DNA of 64,000 nt from Pasteuria penetrans. GTDB taxonomy: Bacteria > Bacillota > Bacilli > Thermoactinomycetales > Thermoactinomycetaceae. The stretch spans positions 2,108,001 to 2,172,000 of the forward strand of contig NZ_UZAC03000001.1 in assembly GCF_900538055.1 (NCBI RefSeq), in the 5' to 3' direction. Positions 18,320-26,487 of the stretch are shown in pieces. Position numbers and translations under genes: made by a program. The number at the start of each line of letters is the position of its first letter. The first letter of the stretch is position 1. The notes beneath the pieces are model-generated. The model saw nothing but the letters and a program-made list of their open reading frames with translations, made no database searches and had not been told where the DNA came from.

Positions 18320-19765
18320 GTGAAACATGGAGAGGACCGCGATCACGCTGGGAAAGAAGTTACTGCAATGTTAGCCCGGGCTATAGAGCTATGGAAGAAC
18401 CGTCGAGCGCTGGTTATTGGTCTATCCCAAAGTGGTACGGCTAGTGCTAGATTGCTAACTTTCCTGGGTGCCCAAGTGCGAGTGACGGAGCAGCGTCCCC
18501 TATTGGCTTGTCCAGAGGCAAGATCCCTGCAGGCATCATGCGATGTCGAAATTCTCTGTGGTGGACATCCGCTTTCCGTTCTAGAAGGTATGGACGTTGT
18601 GATTAAAAATCCGGGTGTCCCCTATCGATTACCCCTCGTACGAGAGATTTTGCGACGTGGTTTACCCATGCTCACCGAGATCGAGGTGGCATCTTCACTC
18701 CTGCAGGTTCCCCTTCTGGCGGTAACGGGGAGTAATGGAAAGACCACCACGGCCACATGGGTTCATCATATGCTGGAAAATGAGAGTTGGGATATTGTAG
18801 TAGCTGGTAATGTAGGATGTCCTTTGGTAGATGTGGTCCATCGGGTTTTTTCCGAAGGGAAGGATGTTCCGGATGCTGTCGTATTGGAAGTGAGTAGTTT
18901 TCAGCTCAAGGGAACACGGGGTTTTCATCCCAAGGTGGCGGCTCTGCTGAATGTTTTTCCTGCCCATCTTGATTACCATGGTACAATGGCTGATTACAGC
19001 AAAAGCAAGGAAAGCATCTTCATGAACCAAACGAAAGAGGATACAGCTGTTTTGCCTGCATTGCCGCAACTCTGTGAGTTACTTCCTGATTTGGCAGCCC
19101 GGGTTCCTGCTAAGGTTGCTTGGTTTGGTGCGGATGTGGAGGGTCCAGGTGCCTTTACGCGTGCGGGTACCCTATGGTTACGACATCAGTCGGGCAAAGA
19201 GGAGCGGCTGATCGAGCGAGAGAAAATTCGTTTGCAAGGTGATTTCAATATCTATAACGCCCAAGCGGCTACTGTAATCGCTCATGCAGCAGGTTGTTCT
19301 ACAGGGGCGATTATGAAATCCCTGGCCACCTTCAAGGGTGTTCCCCACCGGTTGATGCATGTTGCAACGATTCAGGGCGTCCGCTACTATGATGATTCCA
19401 AGGCTACCAATGTGACAGCAGTACGGAACGCTATACGGGCTCTTCAGGGTCCCATTCTTTGGATTGCAGGTGGCGTGGACCGAGGGGAGGATTTTGCATC
19501 TCTCGGTTCGCTGTTGAACAGACGATTGCGTTGTATGCTGGCCTATGGTCAGGCCCAATCTGTTTTGTTAAGACGAGCGGAAAAGATCGGTTGCACGGCC
19601 TATGCTGTAATAGATGTCCAGGAGGCAGTGGTTCGGGCTCATAGTTTGGCACAGGATGGTGATGTTGTTTTGCTTTCCCCAGGCTGTGCAAGTTGGGACC
19701 GTTATACCTCCTTTGAGGAACGTGGCAGGGTTTTCCAGCAAGCTGTGCATCGATTGTCTCGTTGA
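18320..19765 (+). CDS. murD: UDP-MurNAc-L-alanine:D-glutamate ligase MurD
   Basis: MurD adds D-glutamate to UDP-MurNAc-L-Ala. The 481-residue protein includes the ATP-binding loop VTGSNGKTTTATW near residue 137, NVFPAHLDYH, YYDDSKATN near 358, and the C-terminal SPGCASWDRYTSFEERG near 453. The start GTG 18320 follows GAAGGTGG. It has an N-terminal extension of about 15 residues compared with typical MurD, so the second in-frame ATG (18368) is an alternative. Confidence 0.95.
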   Translation: MKHGEDRDHAGKEVTAMLARAIELWKNRRALVIGLSQSGTASARLLTFLGAQVRVTEQRPLLACPEARSLQASCDVEILCGGHPLSVLEGMDVVIKNPGVPYRLPLVREILRRGLPMLTEIEVASSLLQVPLLAVTGSNGKTTTATWVHHMLENESWDIVVAGNVGCPLVDVVHRVFSEGKDVPDAVVLEVSSFQLKGTRGFHPKVAALLNVFPAHLDYHGTMADYSKSKESIFMNQTKEDTAVLPALPQLCELLPDLAARVPAKVAWFGADVEGPGAFTRAGTLWLRHQSGKEERLIEREKIRLQGDFNIYNAQAATVIAHAAGCSTGAIMKSLATFKGVPHRLMHVATIQGVRYYDDSKATNVTAVRNAIRALQGPILWIAGGVDRGEDFASLGSLLNRRLRCMLAYGQAQSVLLRRAEKIGCTAYAVIDVQEAVVRAHSLAQDGDVVLLSPGCASWDRYTSFEERGRVFQQAVHRLSR

Positions 19766-19851
19766 CACATACATTCTGGTAGCTTGTCGCGCTATTGCCC
19801 TTTGTGGGAATGAAGGGCAGGAAGGTTCTTGTGGTGCGGATCCCGGGGTGA

Positions 19852-21207
19852 ATGTCTTTGCAGGTGCGCGGACGTACGGGTTTTGACATGTTGTTGGTAG
19901 GCGTTATCATTGCATTGTTACTGATTGGTGTAGTGATGGTGTACAGTGCCAGTGCTGCGTTGGGTTTGCATAAATATGGAGATGCCTTCTATTTTGCCAA
20001 ACGGCAAGCCCTCTTTGCATTCATCGGTGTCATCGGGATGTTTTGCGTGGCTAATCTACATCCTCAGTATTTTTATCGCCTTGCCTGGCCCATCTTATTG
20101 GGCTGTGTAGTACTCCTATCGGTGGTTTGGATTCCTGGGGTGGGGATCTTTCGCAATGGTGCACGCAGTTGGCTCGGTGTGGGATCATTTAGCATCCAGC
20201 CGGCGGAGTTTGCTAAATTGGCCCTGATCAATTTTTTGGCCCACTATGTATCAGTAGATAGGGGCCGTCTTTACTCCTTCTGGCGCGGCTTTCTCCCCTC
20301 GCTAGGATTGATTTCGTTTATTTTTGGTTTGATTATGTTGCAACCTGACTTGGGAACGGGCACCGTCCTGGCAGGTACAGGTTTTGTACTTTTGTTGGCC
20401 GCAGGGGCGCGGTGGATGCATCTAGGGAGTTGTATTCTGTTGGGTCTTATGGGTTTTATAGGGCTTGTTCTGGCAGCACCTTATCGAATTCAGCGCATTG
20501 CTGCCTTTTTAGATCCATGGCAGGATCCCCTAGGGGCCGGATATCATCTGATCCAATCCCTCTTTGCCATTGGTCCTGGTGGATTGTTGGGTTTAGGTCT
20601 GGGTATGAGTCGGCAAAAGCATCTTTATTTGCCCGAACCACATACGGATTTTATATTTTCCATATTGGCAGAAGAAACAGGTTTCGTGGGGGGTTCTGTT
20701 ATCCTGATACTCCTAGGCCTCTTCGTTTGGCGTGGATTGAGGATTGCCCTGCGACAAAATACATTGTTCGGTAGTTTATTAGCTGCAGGAATTACAATCA
20801 TGATTCTACTACAGTCACTGCTCAATATCGGTGTAGTGACAGGTATGTTTCCGGTTACAGGGGTCACACTTTCTTTTTTGAGTTATGGCGGTTCCTCATT
20901 GACGTTGACATTGTTGGCGGTGGGTATTTTGCTCAGCCTCTCCTGTCAACCCCGCTGGTTCGTTACGATGGGTACGAAAGATGGGCATGCGGTTCTACAA
21001 GGGGAGAGACGTTTCCGACGGACCCTAAAGGGTGGAAAGGAAGAGAACGACGATGCGTCGTATTGCTTTGACTGGGGGCGGCACAGGGGGACATATTTAT
21101 CCCGCCTTGGCTTTGGCACGTTCATTGTATCAACGATATTCCGACGTACAGGTTTTGTATCTTGGTGCACAAAGGGGTTTGGAGACAAAATTATTAGAAA
21201 AAATTGA
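19852..21207 (+). CDS. ftsW: SEDS-family peptidoglycan polymerase (FtsW/SpoVE)
   Basis: This multispanning lipid II polymerase works with a class B PBP. The 451 residues have about ten membrane segments and the family signatures MLQPDLGTGTVL near residue 165 and AEETGFVGG near 273, plus NIGVVTGMFPVTGVTLSFLS near residue 325. Its place between murD and murG is that of spoVE in Bacillus, so SpoVE (spore cortex, partner of SpoVD) is as likely as FtsW. The last ~50 codons run 155 bp into murG in another frame; family members normally end near residue 375-400, so the stop has apparently moved downstream. The ribosome-binding site is weak (CCGGGGTGA). Confidence 0.9.
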   Translation: MSLQVRGRTGFDMLLVGVIIALLLIGVVMVYSASAALGLHKYGDAFYFAKRQALFAFIGVIGMFCVANLHPQYFYRLAWPILLGCVVLLSVVWIPGVGIFRNGARSWLGVGSFSIQPAEFAKLALINFLAHYVSVDRGRLYSFWRGFLPSLGLISFIFGLIMLQPDLGTGTVLAGTGFVLLLAAGARWMHLGSCILLGLMGFIGLVLAAPYRIQRIAAFLDPWQDPLGAGYHLIQSLFAIGPGGLLGLGLGMSRQKHLYLPEPHTDFIFSILAEETGFVGGSVILILLGLFVWRGLRIALRQNTLFGSLLAAGITIMILLQSLLNIGVVTGMFPVTGVTLSFLSYGGSSLTLTLLAVGILLSLSCQPRWFVTMGTKDGHAVLQGERRFRRTLKGGKEENDDASYCFDWGRHRGTYLSRLGFGTFIVSTIFRRTGFVSWCTKGFGDKIIRKN

Positions 21208-22216
21208 CTTGCCGCTCGAGTTGCGCACCTTAGAAATCTGCGGGTTGAGTCGCCCCAGAGGTATGGGGAGGATCATTCCTAGTATTGGTCACAATGTGCT
21301 GGCCATTTGGAAGTTTGTTCTGGCCACCCAGGTTGCTAAGAAGCATTTAGCGGCCTGGGAGCCCGAGGTGCTCATTGGAACAGGAGGTTATGTAAGTGCA
21401 CCAGCAATTTATGCCGCCCATGCATTGCAGATTCCTGTTCTGTTGCATGAGCAGAATACCCATCCAGGTTTGACGATTCGTCTTCTCTCCCGCTACGCCC
21501 AGGCAGTGGCAATCAGTTGGGAGGAGACAAGGCGTTTTTTTCCTAGGGTTCGGAAAGTAGTATTGACAGGTAACCCAAGGGCTACCGAGGTAATCGATGC
21601 TAATGCAGCGGAAGGGCGGCGAAAGTTGCGTTTGCCTGGTTCCGCATCTCCTTTGGTGGTTTTTGTGGGGGGAAGCCAGGGATCGCTACGGATCAATCAG
21701 TCTGTGCAGTCCCTTTTACCGCGTTGCAAGGAGCGTTTTGGGGTTAATTTTGTTTACATTACAGGGGACCGTTACCATGAGAAAGCCAAACGATGTTGGG
21801 AGGAGGTGGGTAGTCCATCCAATATAGCGGTTGTTCCTTATGTGCACCATATGCCTGACCTCCTGGCGGCGACCTCCCTCGTAGTTGCGAGGGCTGGAGC
21901 CACGACACTGGCAGAGGTAACCTCCCTGGGTTTGCCCTCTATTCTAATTCCCTCCCCGATAGCAGCCAACGATCATCAGATGACAAACGCTCGTCTGTTG
22001 GAAAGAGGGGGTGCTGCCCTTGTAGTACCTGACGCCGAATGTACAGCAGATCGTTTATGGACACTGATGGAAGAGGTTTTAGGGGAACCGGCACGTCAAA
22101 AGGCTATGCGTCAGGCATCTAAGGCTTTGGGGCATCCCTATGCGGCTATTGCCGTTATGGACCTCCTAGAAACGTTGTTGAAGAACAGAAAAGAGGGTAC
22201 TAATGGCCGCCCATGA
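21053..22216 (+). CDS. murG: UDP-GlcNAc: lipid I N-acetylglucosaminyltransferase MurG
   Basis: MurG converts lipid I to lipid II at the inner face of the membrane. The 387-residue protein from ATG 21053 (GGAAAGGAAG upstream) begins MRRIALTGGGTGGHIYPAL, with the GGTGGH loop that binds the acceptor diphosphate. It also contains GTGGYVSAP near 110, GGSQGS near 197, and ATTLAEVTSLGLPSILIP near residue 285, the donor-binding region. It overlaps ftsW by 155 bp and murB by 14 bp. Confidence 0.95.
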   Translation: MRRIALTGGGTGGHIYPALALARSLYQRYSDVQVLYLGAQRGLETKLLEKIDLPLELRTLEICGLSRPRGMGRIIPSIGHNVLAIWKFVLATQVAKKHLAAWEPEVLIGTGGYVSAPAIYAAHALQIPVLLHEQNTHPGLTIRLLSRYAQAVAISWEETRRFFPRVRKVVLTGNPRATEVIDANAAEGRRKLRLPGSASPLVVFVGGSQGSLRINQSVQSLLPRCKERFGVNFVYITGDRYHEKAKRCWEEVGSPSNIAVVPYVHHMPDLLAATSLVVARAGATTLAEVTSLGLPSILIPSPIAANDHQMTNARLLERGGAALVVPDAECTADRLWTLMEEVLGEPARQKAMRQASKALGHPYAAIAVMDLLETLLKNRKEGTNGRP

Positions 22217-23147
22217 ATATGATCTAAAGGGTTGTTGTGAGGCTTTTCATAGGAAGTGGGGTCTCAAGATTCTTTACCAGGAACCCTTGGCTTCCTATAC
22301 ATCATGGAAAATCGGTGGGCCGGCTGATGCTCTGATTGTCGTCGAGTCTGAGGAGCAGTTGATGGAAATAGTACCTACCCTTACTCAGTATGGAATACCG
22401 TGGTTCGTTTTGGGCCGCGGTTCTAATGTACTCATACGTGATGGTGGGTGGCGTGGTGTTGTAATCCAGTTGGGTGCCCACCTCGCTAAAATTTCCGTGG
22501 ACGGATCCCATATAAGGGTAGGTGCTGGCTGTTCCCTCGTTCGTTTGGCTTTGACCACGGCCCGACAAGGTTGGACGGGCCTGGAATTCGCGGCGGGAAT
22601 TCCGGGAAATGTGGGTGGTGCTGTTTTTATGAATGCAGGGGCACACGGTAGTGAGATTGCTGATGTTTTGATCCATGCAAGGGTCGTAAATCCCCAGGGT
22701 GAAATGATGGCATTTACTAGAGAACAACTTACTTTTCGCTACCGTTTCTCCTGTTTACAGGAGGGCGTTCAGCAGTATATAGTGGTGAGTGCTGATTTTC
22801 AGTTGCAGCCCGCCGAGGCTGGGCATTGTTTGGCTCGTATTGCTGCCTATAAGGAATATCGGCTGCGGACACAACCTATCTCTGATCCCTGTAGTGGTAG
22901 CGTGTTCCGTAATCCGCCGGGCGACTACGCAGGTAGGTTGATCGAGGCTGCTGGGTTGAAGGGACACCAGATTGGTGATGCACAGGTTTCCCCCCTGCAT
23001 GGTAATTTTTTTCTCAATCGTGGTTCGGCCACTGCCGCTGATATGCTAGCGTTGGTGGATCATGTTCAAGGGGTTGTGGCTGAGAAATTTGGGAGAGATC
23101 TGGTACCGGAGATCCGGGTACTAGGACAGGATTCTATTCTATTCTAA
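22203..23147 (+). CDS. murB: UDP-N-acetylenolpyruvoylglucosamine reductase MurB
   Basis: MurB is an FAD enzyme reducing UDP-GlcNAc-enolpyruvate to UDP-MurNAc. The 314-residue protein carries the FAD-binding signatures TSWKIGGPAD near residue 38, VLGRGSNVLI near 76, and IPGNVGGAVFMNAGAHG near 139. The active-site GSVFRNPPGDYAGRLIE is near residue 232 and has the catalytic Ser. It lacks the large type I insertion, like the B. subtilis enzyme. It is the last gene of the cluster: divIB, ftsA and ftsZ do not follow. Confidence 0.96.
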   Translation: MAAHEYDLKGCCEAFHRKWGLKILYQEPLASYTSWKIGGPADALIVVESEEQLMEIVPTLTQYGIPWFVLGRGSNVLIRDGGWRGVVIQLGAHLAKISVDGSHIRVGAGCSLVRLALTTARQGWTGLEFAAGIPGNVGGAVFMNAGAHGSEIADVLIHARVVNPQGEMMAFTREQLTFRYRFSCLQEGVQQYIVVSADFQLQPAEAGHCLARIAAYKEYRLRTQPISDPCSGSVFRNPPGDYAGRLIEAAGLKGHQIGDAQVSPLHGNFFLNRGSATAADMLALVDHVQGVVAEKFGRDLVPEIRVLGQDSILF

Positions 23148-23370
23148 TGGGTTGTTGAGTTTAAAATAGCATTTGATTAAAAATGGTACTGTTGGGGATC
23201 CCCCCAAGGAGTAGGTCTATCGCTGGAGATACCGTGCTTGTGGTTGTCCTCTATTTAATCTTTCATTTTGTAAATATTGTGATCCCTAGTCTCCACAGTT
23301 ATGCCGAATGAAGTCACTATATTTTTCATGCTGTTTTCATTAAAATATATTATTATCTTATTCATGTATC

Positions 23371-23379
23371 TGTTATAAT
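23371..23379 (+). promoter_or_regulatory. Extended -10 promoter element
   Basis: TGTTATAAT matches an extended -10 box (TGnTATAAT) exactly, with AT-rich sequence upstream and a poor -35. It lies about 50 bp ahead of the start of the exported repeat-protein gene at 23430, whose ribosome-binding site is AGGGAGGT (23413-23420). Confidence 0.55.
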
Positions 23380-23429
23380 GAATTTGTAACAGTAATAAGT
23401 GATAGACAATTTAGGGAGGTTTGTATGTA

Positions 23430-24512
23430 GTGAACGGTAACCACAAAAGAATATCAATATTTATAATATCATCATTTTTATTAACTGGTATGTTCATCAC
23501 TGACGTGGCAACGGCGATGGATAATCCTAATAATCATCAACAACAGCAGTGGGACTTAAATAATGATGAATTTATGAGAACCTATCTTTTAGATCAGCAG
23601 CCATCAGCTCCTAGCTATACACAGCAACAACCACCAAACTATAATTATCCACAACAGCAGCTACAATATCAGCAGCCATCAACTTCTAATTATCCACAGC
23701 AGCTACAACATCAGCAGCCACCAACCTATAATTACCCACAGCAGCTACAACATCAGCAGCCACCAACCTATAATTACCCACAGCAGCTACAACATCAGCA
23801 GCCATCAACTTCTAATTATCCACAGCAGCTACAACATCAGCAGCCACCAACCTATAATTACCCACAGCAGCTACAACATCAGCTAAAACCTGCTGGACGT
23901 ATTACTAAGGAAGAGAGAAAAGCACTTATAAATGAGTACCATGATGCCAACAAAAATGGCAACAAGATCAGCCGGAGAGATTTTGCTGCTCAAAAGGGTA
24001 TCAAGCCTGGTACTTTCAACGGTTGGGTGTGGAGTGAGAAAAAACAAACTGGAATGCCTCTAATAAAACCTGCTGGACGTATTACTGAGGAATGGAGAAA
24101 AGAACTTGTAAATGAGTTCCTTGATGCCAACAAAAATGGCAACAAGATCAGCCAGAGAGGTTTTGCTGCTCAAAAGGGCATCAATCATAATACTGTCAAA
24201 AATTGGGTGCGGAGTGAGAAAGAACAAGCTGGAATGCCTCTAATAAAACCTGCTGGATATACTGAGGAAGAGAGAAAAGCACTTGTAAATGAGTTCCTTG
24301 ATGCCAACAAAAATGGCAACAAGATCAGCCAGAGAGGTTTTGCTGCTCAAAAGGGTATCAAGCGTAATACTTTCAACGATTGGGTGTGGAGTGAGAAAAA
24401 ACAAACTGGAATGCTTCAACAACCGCAAGGGGGGGAATCGCTAGCGATTCCCCGAGGTCAAGGTCACCGTTATCATCGCCCGGAGGAAGGTCACCGTAAC
24501 CGCGGTTTGTAA
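23430..24512 (+). CDS. Exported protein with Gln/Pro/Tyr repeats and three tandem HTH-like modules
   Basis: The 360-residue product starts at GTG 23430 (AGGGAGGT at ideal spacing; the in-frame TTG at 23421 abuts the site). Residues 1-30 form a signal peptide (basic start, hydrophobic core, VATA cleavage region). Residues about 56-151 are Gln/Pro/Tyr repeats of 14 residues (YNYPQQLQHQQPPT type). Residues 152-211, 212-271 and 272-330 are three 60-residue modules, over 75% alike, each predicted as three helices around ISRRDFAAQKGIKPGTFNGW, which resembles the helix-turn-helix of transposases and homeodomain-like proteins. The tail is basic with His/Gly. Finding a DNA-binding-type fold behind a signal peptide is odd. 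A related module occurs in the convergent gene at 24727. No function is known; a secreted nucleic-acid-binding or host-directed protein is a hypothesis. Confidence 0.75.
   Translation: MNGNHKRISIFIISSFLLTGMFITDVATAMDNPNNHQQQQWDLNNDEFMRTYLLDQQPSAPSYTQQQPPNYNYPQQQLQYQQPSTSNYPQQLQHQQPPTYNYPQQLQHQQPPTYNYPQQLQHQQPSTSNYPQQLQHQQPPTYNYPQQLQHQLKPAGRITKEERKALINEYHDANKNGNKISRRDFAAQKGIKPGTFNGWVWSEKKQTGMPLIKPAGRITEEWRKELVNEFLDANKNGNKISQRGFAAQKGINHNTVKNWVRSEKEQAGMPLIKPAGYTEEERKALVNEFLDANKNGNKISQRGFAAQKGIKRNTFNDWVWSEKKQTGMLQQPQGGESLAIPRGQGHRYHRPEEGHRNRGL
23655..23882 (+). repeat. 42-nt tandem repeats encoding Gln/Pro/Tyr-rich sequence
   Basis: About five copies of a 42-nt unit (translated QQLQHQQPPTYNYP or QQLQHQQPSTSNYP) follow one another within the exported protein gene. 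Alternate copies are nearly identical, so unequal exchange probably changes copy number. Confidence 0.85.
23883..24419 (+). repeat. Three tandem 180-nt repeats encoding the HTH-like module
   Basis: Units start at 23883, 24063 and 24243. They code for 60-residue modules and differ mainly at a few positions in the turn and recognition helix (KPGTFNGW, NHNTVKNW, KRNTFNDW), which is where specificity would lie if the fold binds nucleic acid. Confidence 0.85.
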
Positions 24513-24526
24513 CCTGCTACCTACGT

Positions 24527-24553
24527 AATTATTAGAAAAAATTGACTTGCCGC
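24527..24553 (+). repeat. 27-nt exact copy of a murG segment
   Basis: Bases 24527-24553 are identical to 21189-21215 inside murG. A further short match (GTTTGCCTGGT, around 24566) to murG near 21633 follows. Just upstream, 24502-24522 repeats a segment of the group II intron near 40907-40928. The region between the repeat-protein gene and its terminator is thus patched from pieces of other loci. Confidence 0.75.
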
Positions 24554-24584
24554 AAGAGGTGAAGGGTTTGCCTGGTAGTACCGT

Positions 24585-24614
24585 AAGGTAACAAAACGGA
24601 AATTTTGTTACCTT
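24585..24614 (+). terminator. Hairpin downstream of exported repeat protein
   Basis: A perfect 12-bp stem (AAGGTAACAAAA with its complement) encloses a 6-nt loop. The T-tract after it is short (TTTGTTG), so termination is likely but not certain. Confidence 0.55.
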
Positions 24615-24634
24615 TGTTGCATTGCAACGAGGAC

Positions 24635-24661
24635 AAAAAAAGGACCCCTACTACGGGGCCC
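24635..24661 (-). terminator. Rho-independent terminator of the minus-strand repeat protein gene
   Basis: Read on the minus strand, GGGCCCC and GGGGTCC form a 7-bp stem (one G-U) around GTAGTA, followed by seven T. It lies 65 bp past the stop of the gene at 24727-26487. Confidence 0.8.
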
Positions 24662-24726
24662 CGACACCGAATTTGGGATGCAATTTGGGATGCATCTGGG
24701 ATGCAAAAGAGCAAGTACTATCAAAA

Positions 24727-26487
24727 CTATGTTGCTGCCTTAGTTAATTTTCTTAATTTCTCCAGTTGTTCCAGTTGTTGCTGCAGTTGTTGCAACTCTG
24801 GGTGTTCCCTCAGTTGTTGCTGCAGTTGCTGCAGTTTTTGCTGCAGTTCTTGCTTCTGTTGCTGCAGGTGTTGCTGCTGTTGCCCCAGGTGTTCCTTCTG
24901 CTGTTTCCACGATTGCTCCAGGCGTTCCTTCTGCTGTTTCGGCAGTGGTACTACCCCCAGCTCTTTCTGCTTTTCTTTCTGCTCTTGGTACTGCTGTTCC
25001 CCCAGTTCTGTATACTGCTGTTTCATCTGGTCCTCCAGTGTTTTTATTTGTTCCTTCAGTGGTTTCTGCAGTTGTTCTCGCAGTTGTTCTATTTGTCCCT
25101 TCACTTTTTTTACTTGTTCTGTATTCCGCCGCGACCACCACGTAGAGGCCTTAGAAGGATCTTTGCCCTTTTCGCGAGCAAACTCATGCACAGAGAAGGA
25201 CTCTTTGTTATTTTTTTGGGCATCATGTAATTTTTCTAATAATTTTTCTAAAAATTCTTCCCTCTCTTTGGTACGTTCTTCCTTCTCTTTCTTACGTGTT
25301 GATGCATTCTGTGGCTGCTTCGACGAAGTTGATGGTTGTGATGTATCCGACGTTGGTTGTGATGTATCCGATGTGGATGGCTTCGAAGCCGAACTATTCC
25401 CCTGTTGTATATCCGGGGTGGGTTGTTGTTGCCCATCATCTATCCACTTGGGCCAACTTATGGGGCTCGGGGGGTTCAAGCTGTTCTGGTTTTGTTGTTG
25501 TATACCATCATCTATCCACTTGGGCCAACTTATGGGGCTCGGGGGGTTCAAGTTGTTCTGGTTTTGTTGTTGTATACCCGACGTTGTTGTTGCGGTGGGT
25601 GGTAGTAACCCCGATTTGTCTAGGTATTCCTGCCACCACCCCTTGGCCAACTCAACACCTATGCCCTTTTTTCTAGCAAGATCATTCAGATCGATCTTTC
25701 CCCCACTTTCAGATAACTCTTTTGGTAGATTTTTTAAAAAATCGGCTTTTTGCAAGGCCTGTTGTATACCCGATGTAGATGGTTGATCAGTGGGTGGTGA
25801 CTTTTGCTCTTTTTGTCTTTGCTCTTTTTGTTTCTGCAACCACTGATGGGCCGTACTAGTAGTTATGCCACTTTCGACAGCAAAGTTAAGAAGATCCATA
25901 GGAGGGATATCTTTGCCATTTTCTAGGTCATCAGAGTATTTACTTAGTAGTTTTTGCTCTTGGTCTTCCTGAACCCACCCAGCGGCTATATCAGGATCTG
26001 TGTTACTTTCGTTAGCAAACTGACGCACATTGGTCGCTTCGCCATTTTTTCGTTTCTCAGAAAAATTTTTTAAAAATTCTTTTTTATGTTCCTCACTATA
26101 TCTACTATATCCAGATCCAGTACGTGCGGTCTTTTCCCTCCCTGAACTACCCCCTACACCATCTATAATGGTATTGATATTATCATTGGTATTTATCGTA
26201 TTTGTTGATCCACCTTTCCTTTTCATAGGAGACCTTTTTTCCCTAAGTCTACCATGTTCAAGATCGTTTTCCTTATGTTGCTGCTGGGGGACAGAGGATG
26301 TTGGGGAAGGTTGTTCCACATCCGTACTATTCCCATGTGGAGGCAACGAATACGGGGATGACAGATTCTGGATATCGGGCCCGGCTAGCTTCTCTGGCGG
26401 GGAAGCTGCAGATTTATGGTAAGGGCCCCATAAGGTAGGAACGATAAAAAATATTGCGAACGCATATCTCTTATTTATTTTATTCAT
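24727..26487 (-). CDS. Exported protein with four degenerate HTH-like modules and Gln-rich coiled coil
   Basis: The 586-residue product has a signal peptide (about residues 1-28) and a Ser/Pro/Asn-rich segment with a basic patch KRSPMKRKGG (about 84-93). HTH-like modules lie at about 129-178, 179-225, 247-293 and 407-458, each with the pattern helix, FA..xGI, turn, helix ending in GWV, QWL, GWW or TWW. Two exact-type 24-residue repeats (NPPSPISWPKWIDDG) sit at 305-352. The last 130 residues (455-583) are a Glu/Gln/Leu-rich coiled coil. The first module aligns with those of the convergent gene at 23430 (KNG..xxxRxFA......GWV). ATG 26487 has GGAGG seven bases upstream. The long opposite-strand open frame is a shadow of Gln codons. 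Function unknown. Confidence 0.75.
   Translation of the reverse strand: MNKINKRYAFAIFFIVPTLWGPYHKSAASPPEKLAGPDIQNLSSPYSLPPHGNSTDVEQPSPTSSVPQQQHKENDLEHGRLREKRSPMKRKGGSTNTINTNDNINTIIDGVGGSSGREKTARTGSGYSRYSEEHKKEFLKNFSEKRKNGEATNVRQFANESNTDPDIAAGWVQEDQEQKLLSKYSDDLENGKDIPPMDLLNFAVESGITTSTAHQWLQKQKEQRQKEQKSPPTDQPSTSGIQQALQKADFLKNLPKELSESGGKIDLNDLARKKGIGVELAKGWWQEYLDKSGLLPPTATTTSGIQQQNQNNLNPPSPISWPKWIDDGIQQQNQNSLNPPSPISWPKWIDDGQQQPTPDIQQGNSSASKPSTSDTSQPTSDTSQPSTSSKQPQNASTRKKEKEERTKEREEFLEKLLEKLHDAQKNNKESFSVHEFAREKGKDPSKASTWWSRRNTEQVKKVKGQIEQLREQLQKPLKEQIKTLEDQMKQQYTELGEQQYQEQKEKQKELGVVPLPKQQKERLEQSWKQQKEHLGQQQQHLQQQKQELQQKLQQLQQQLREHPELQQLQQQLEQLEKLRKLTKAAT
25432..25575 (-). repeat. Two 72-nt tandem repeats in the exported coiled-coil gene
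   Basis: A 72-nt unit encoding a 24-residue Trp/Pro-containing linker (core PPSPISWPKWIDDG) occurs twice, with one amino-acid difference. It links the third and fourth HTH-like modules. Confidence 0.8.

Noticed and set aside
23655-24419. Regularly spaced repeats considered as a CRISPR array
   Set aside because: The 42-nt and 180-nt units are directly adjacent, in frame and encode protein repeats; there are no unique spacers and no cas genes.
24605-25786. Long plus-strand open frame of 393 codons, Cys/Ser/Phe-rich
   Set aside because: It is the antisense of the Gln-rich coiled coil of the exported protein at 24727-26487 (CAG/CAA read in reverse). It lacks a ribosome-binding site and has implausible composition.
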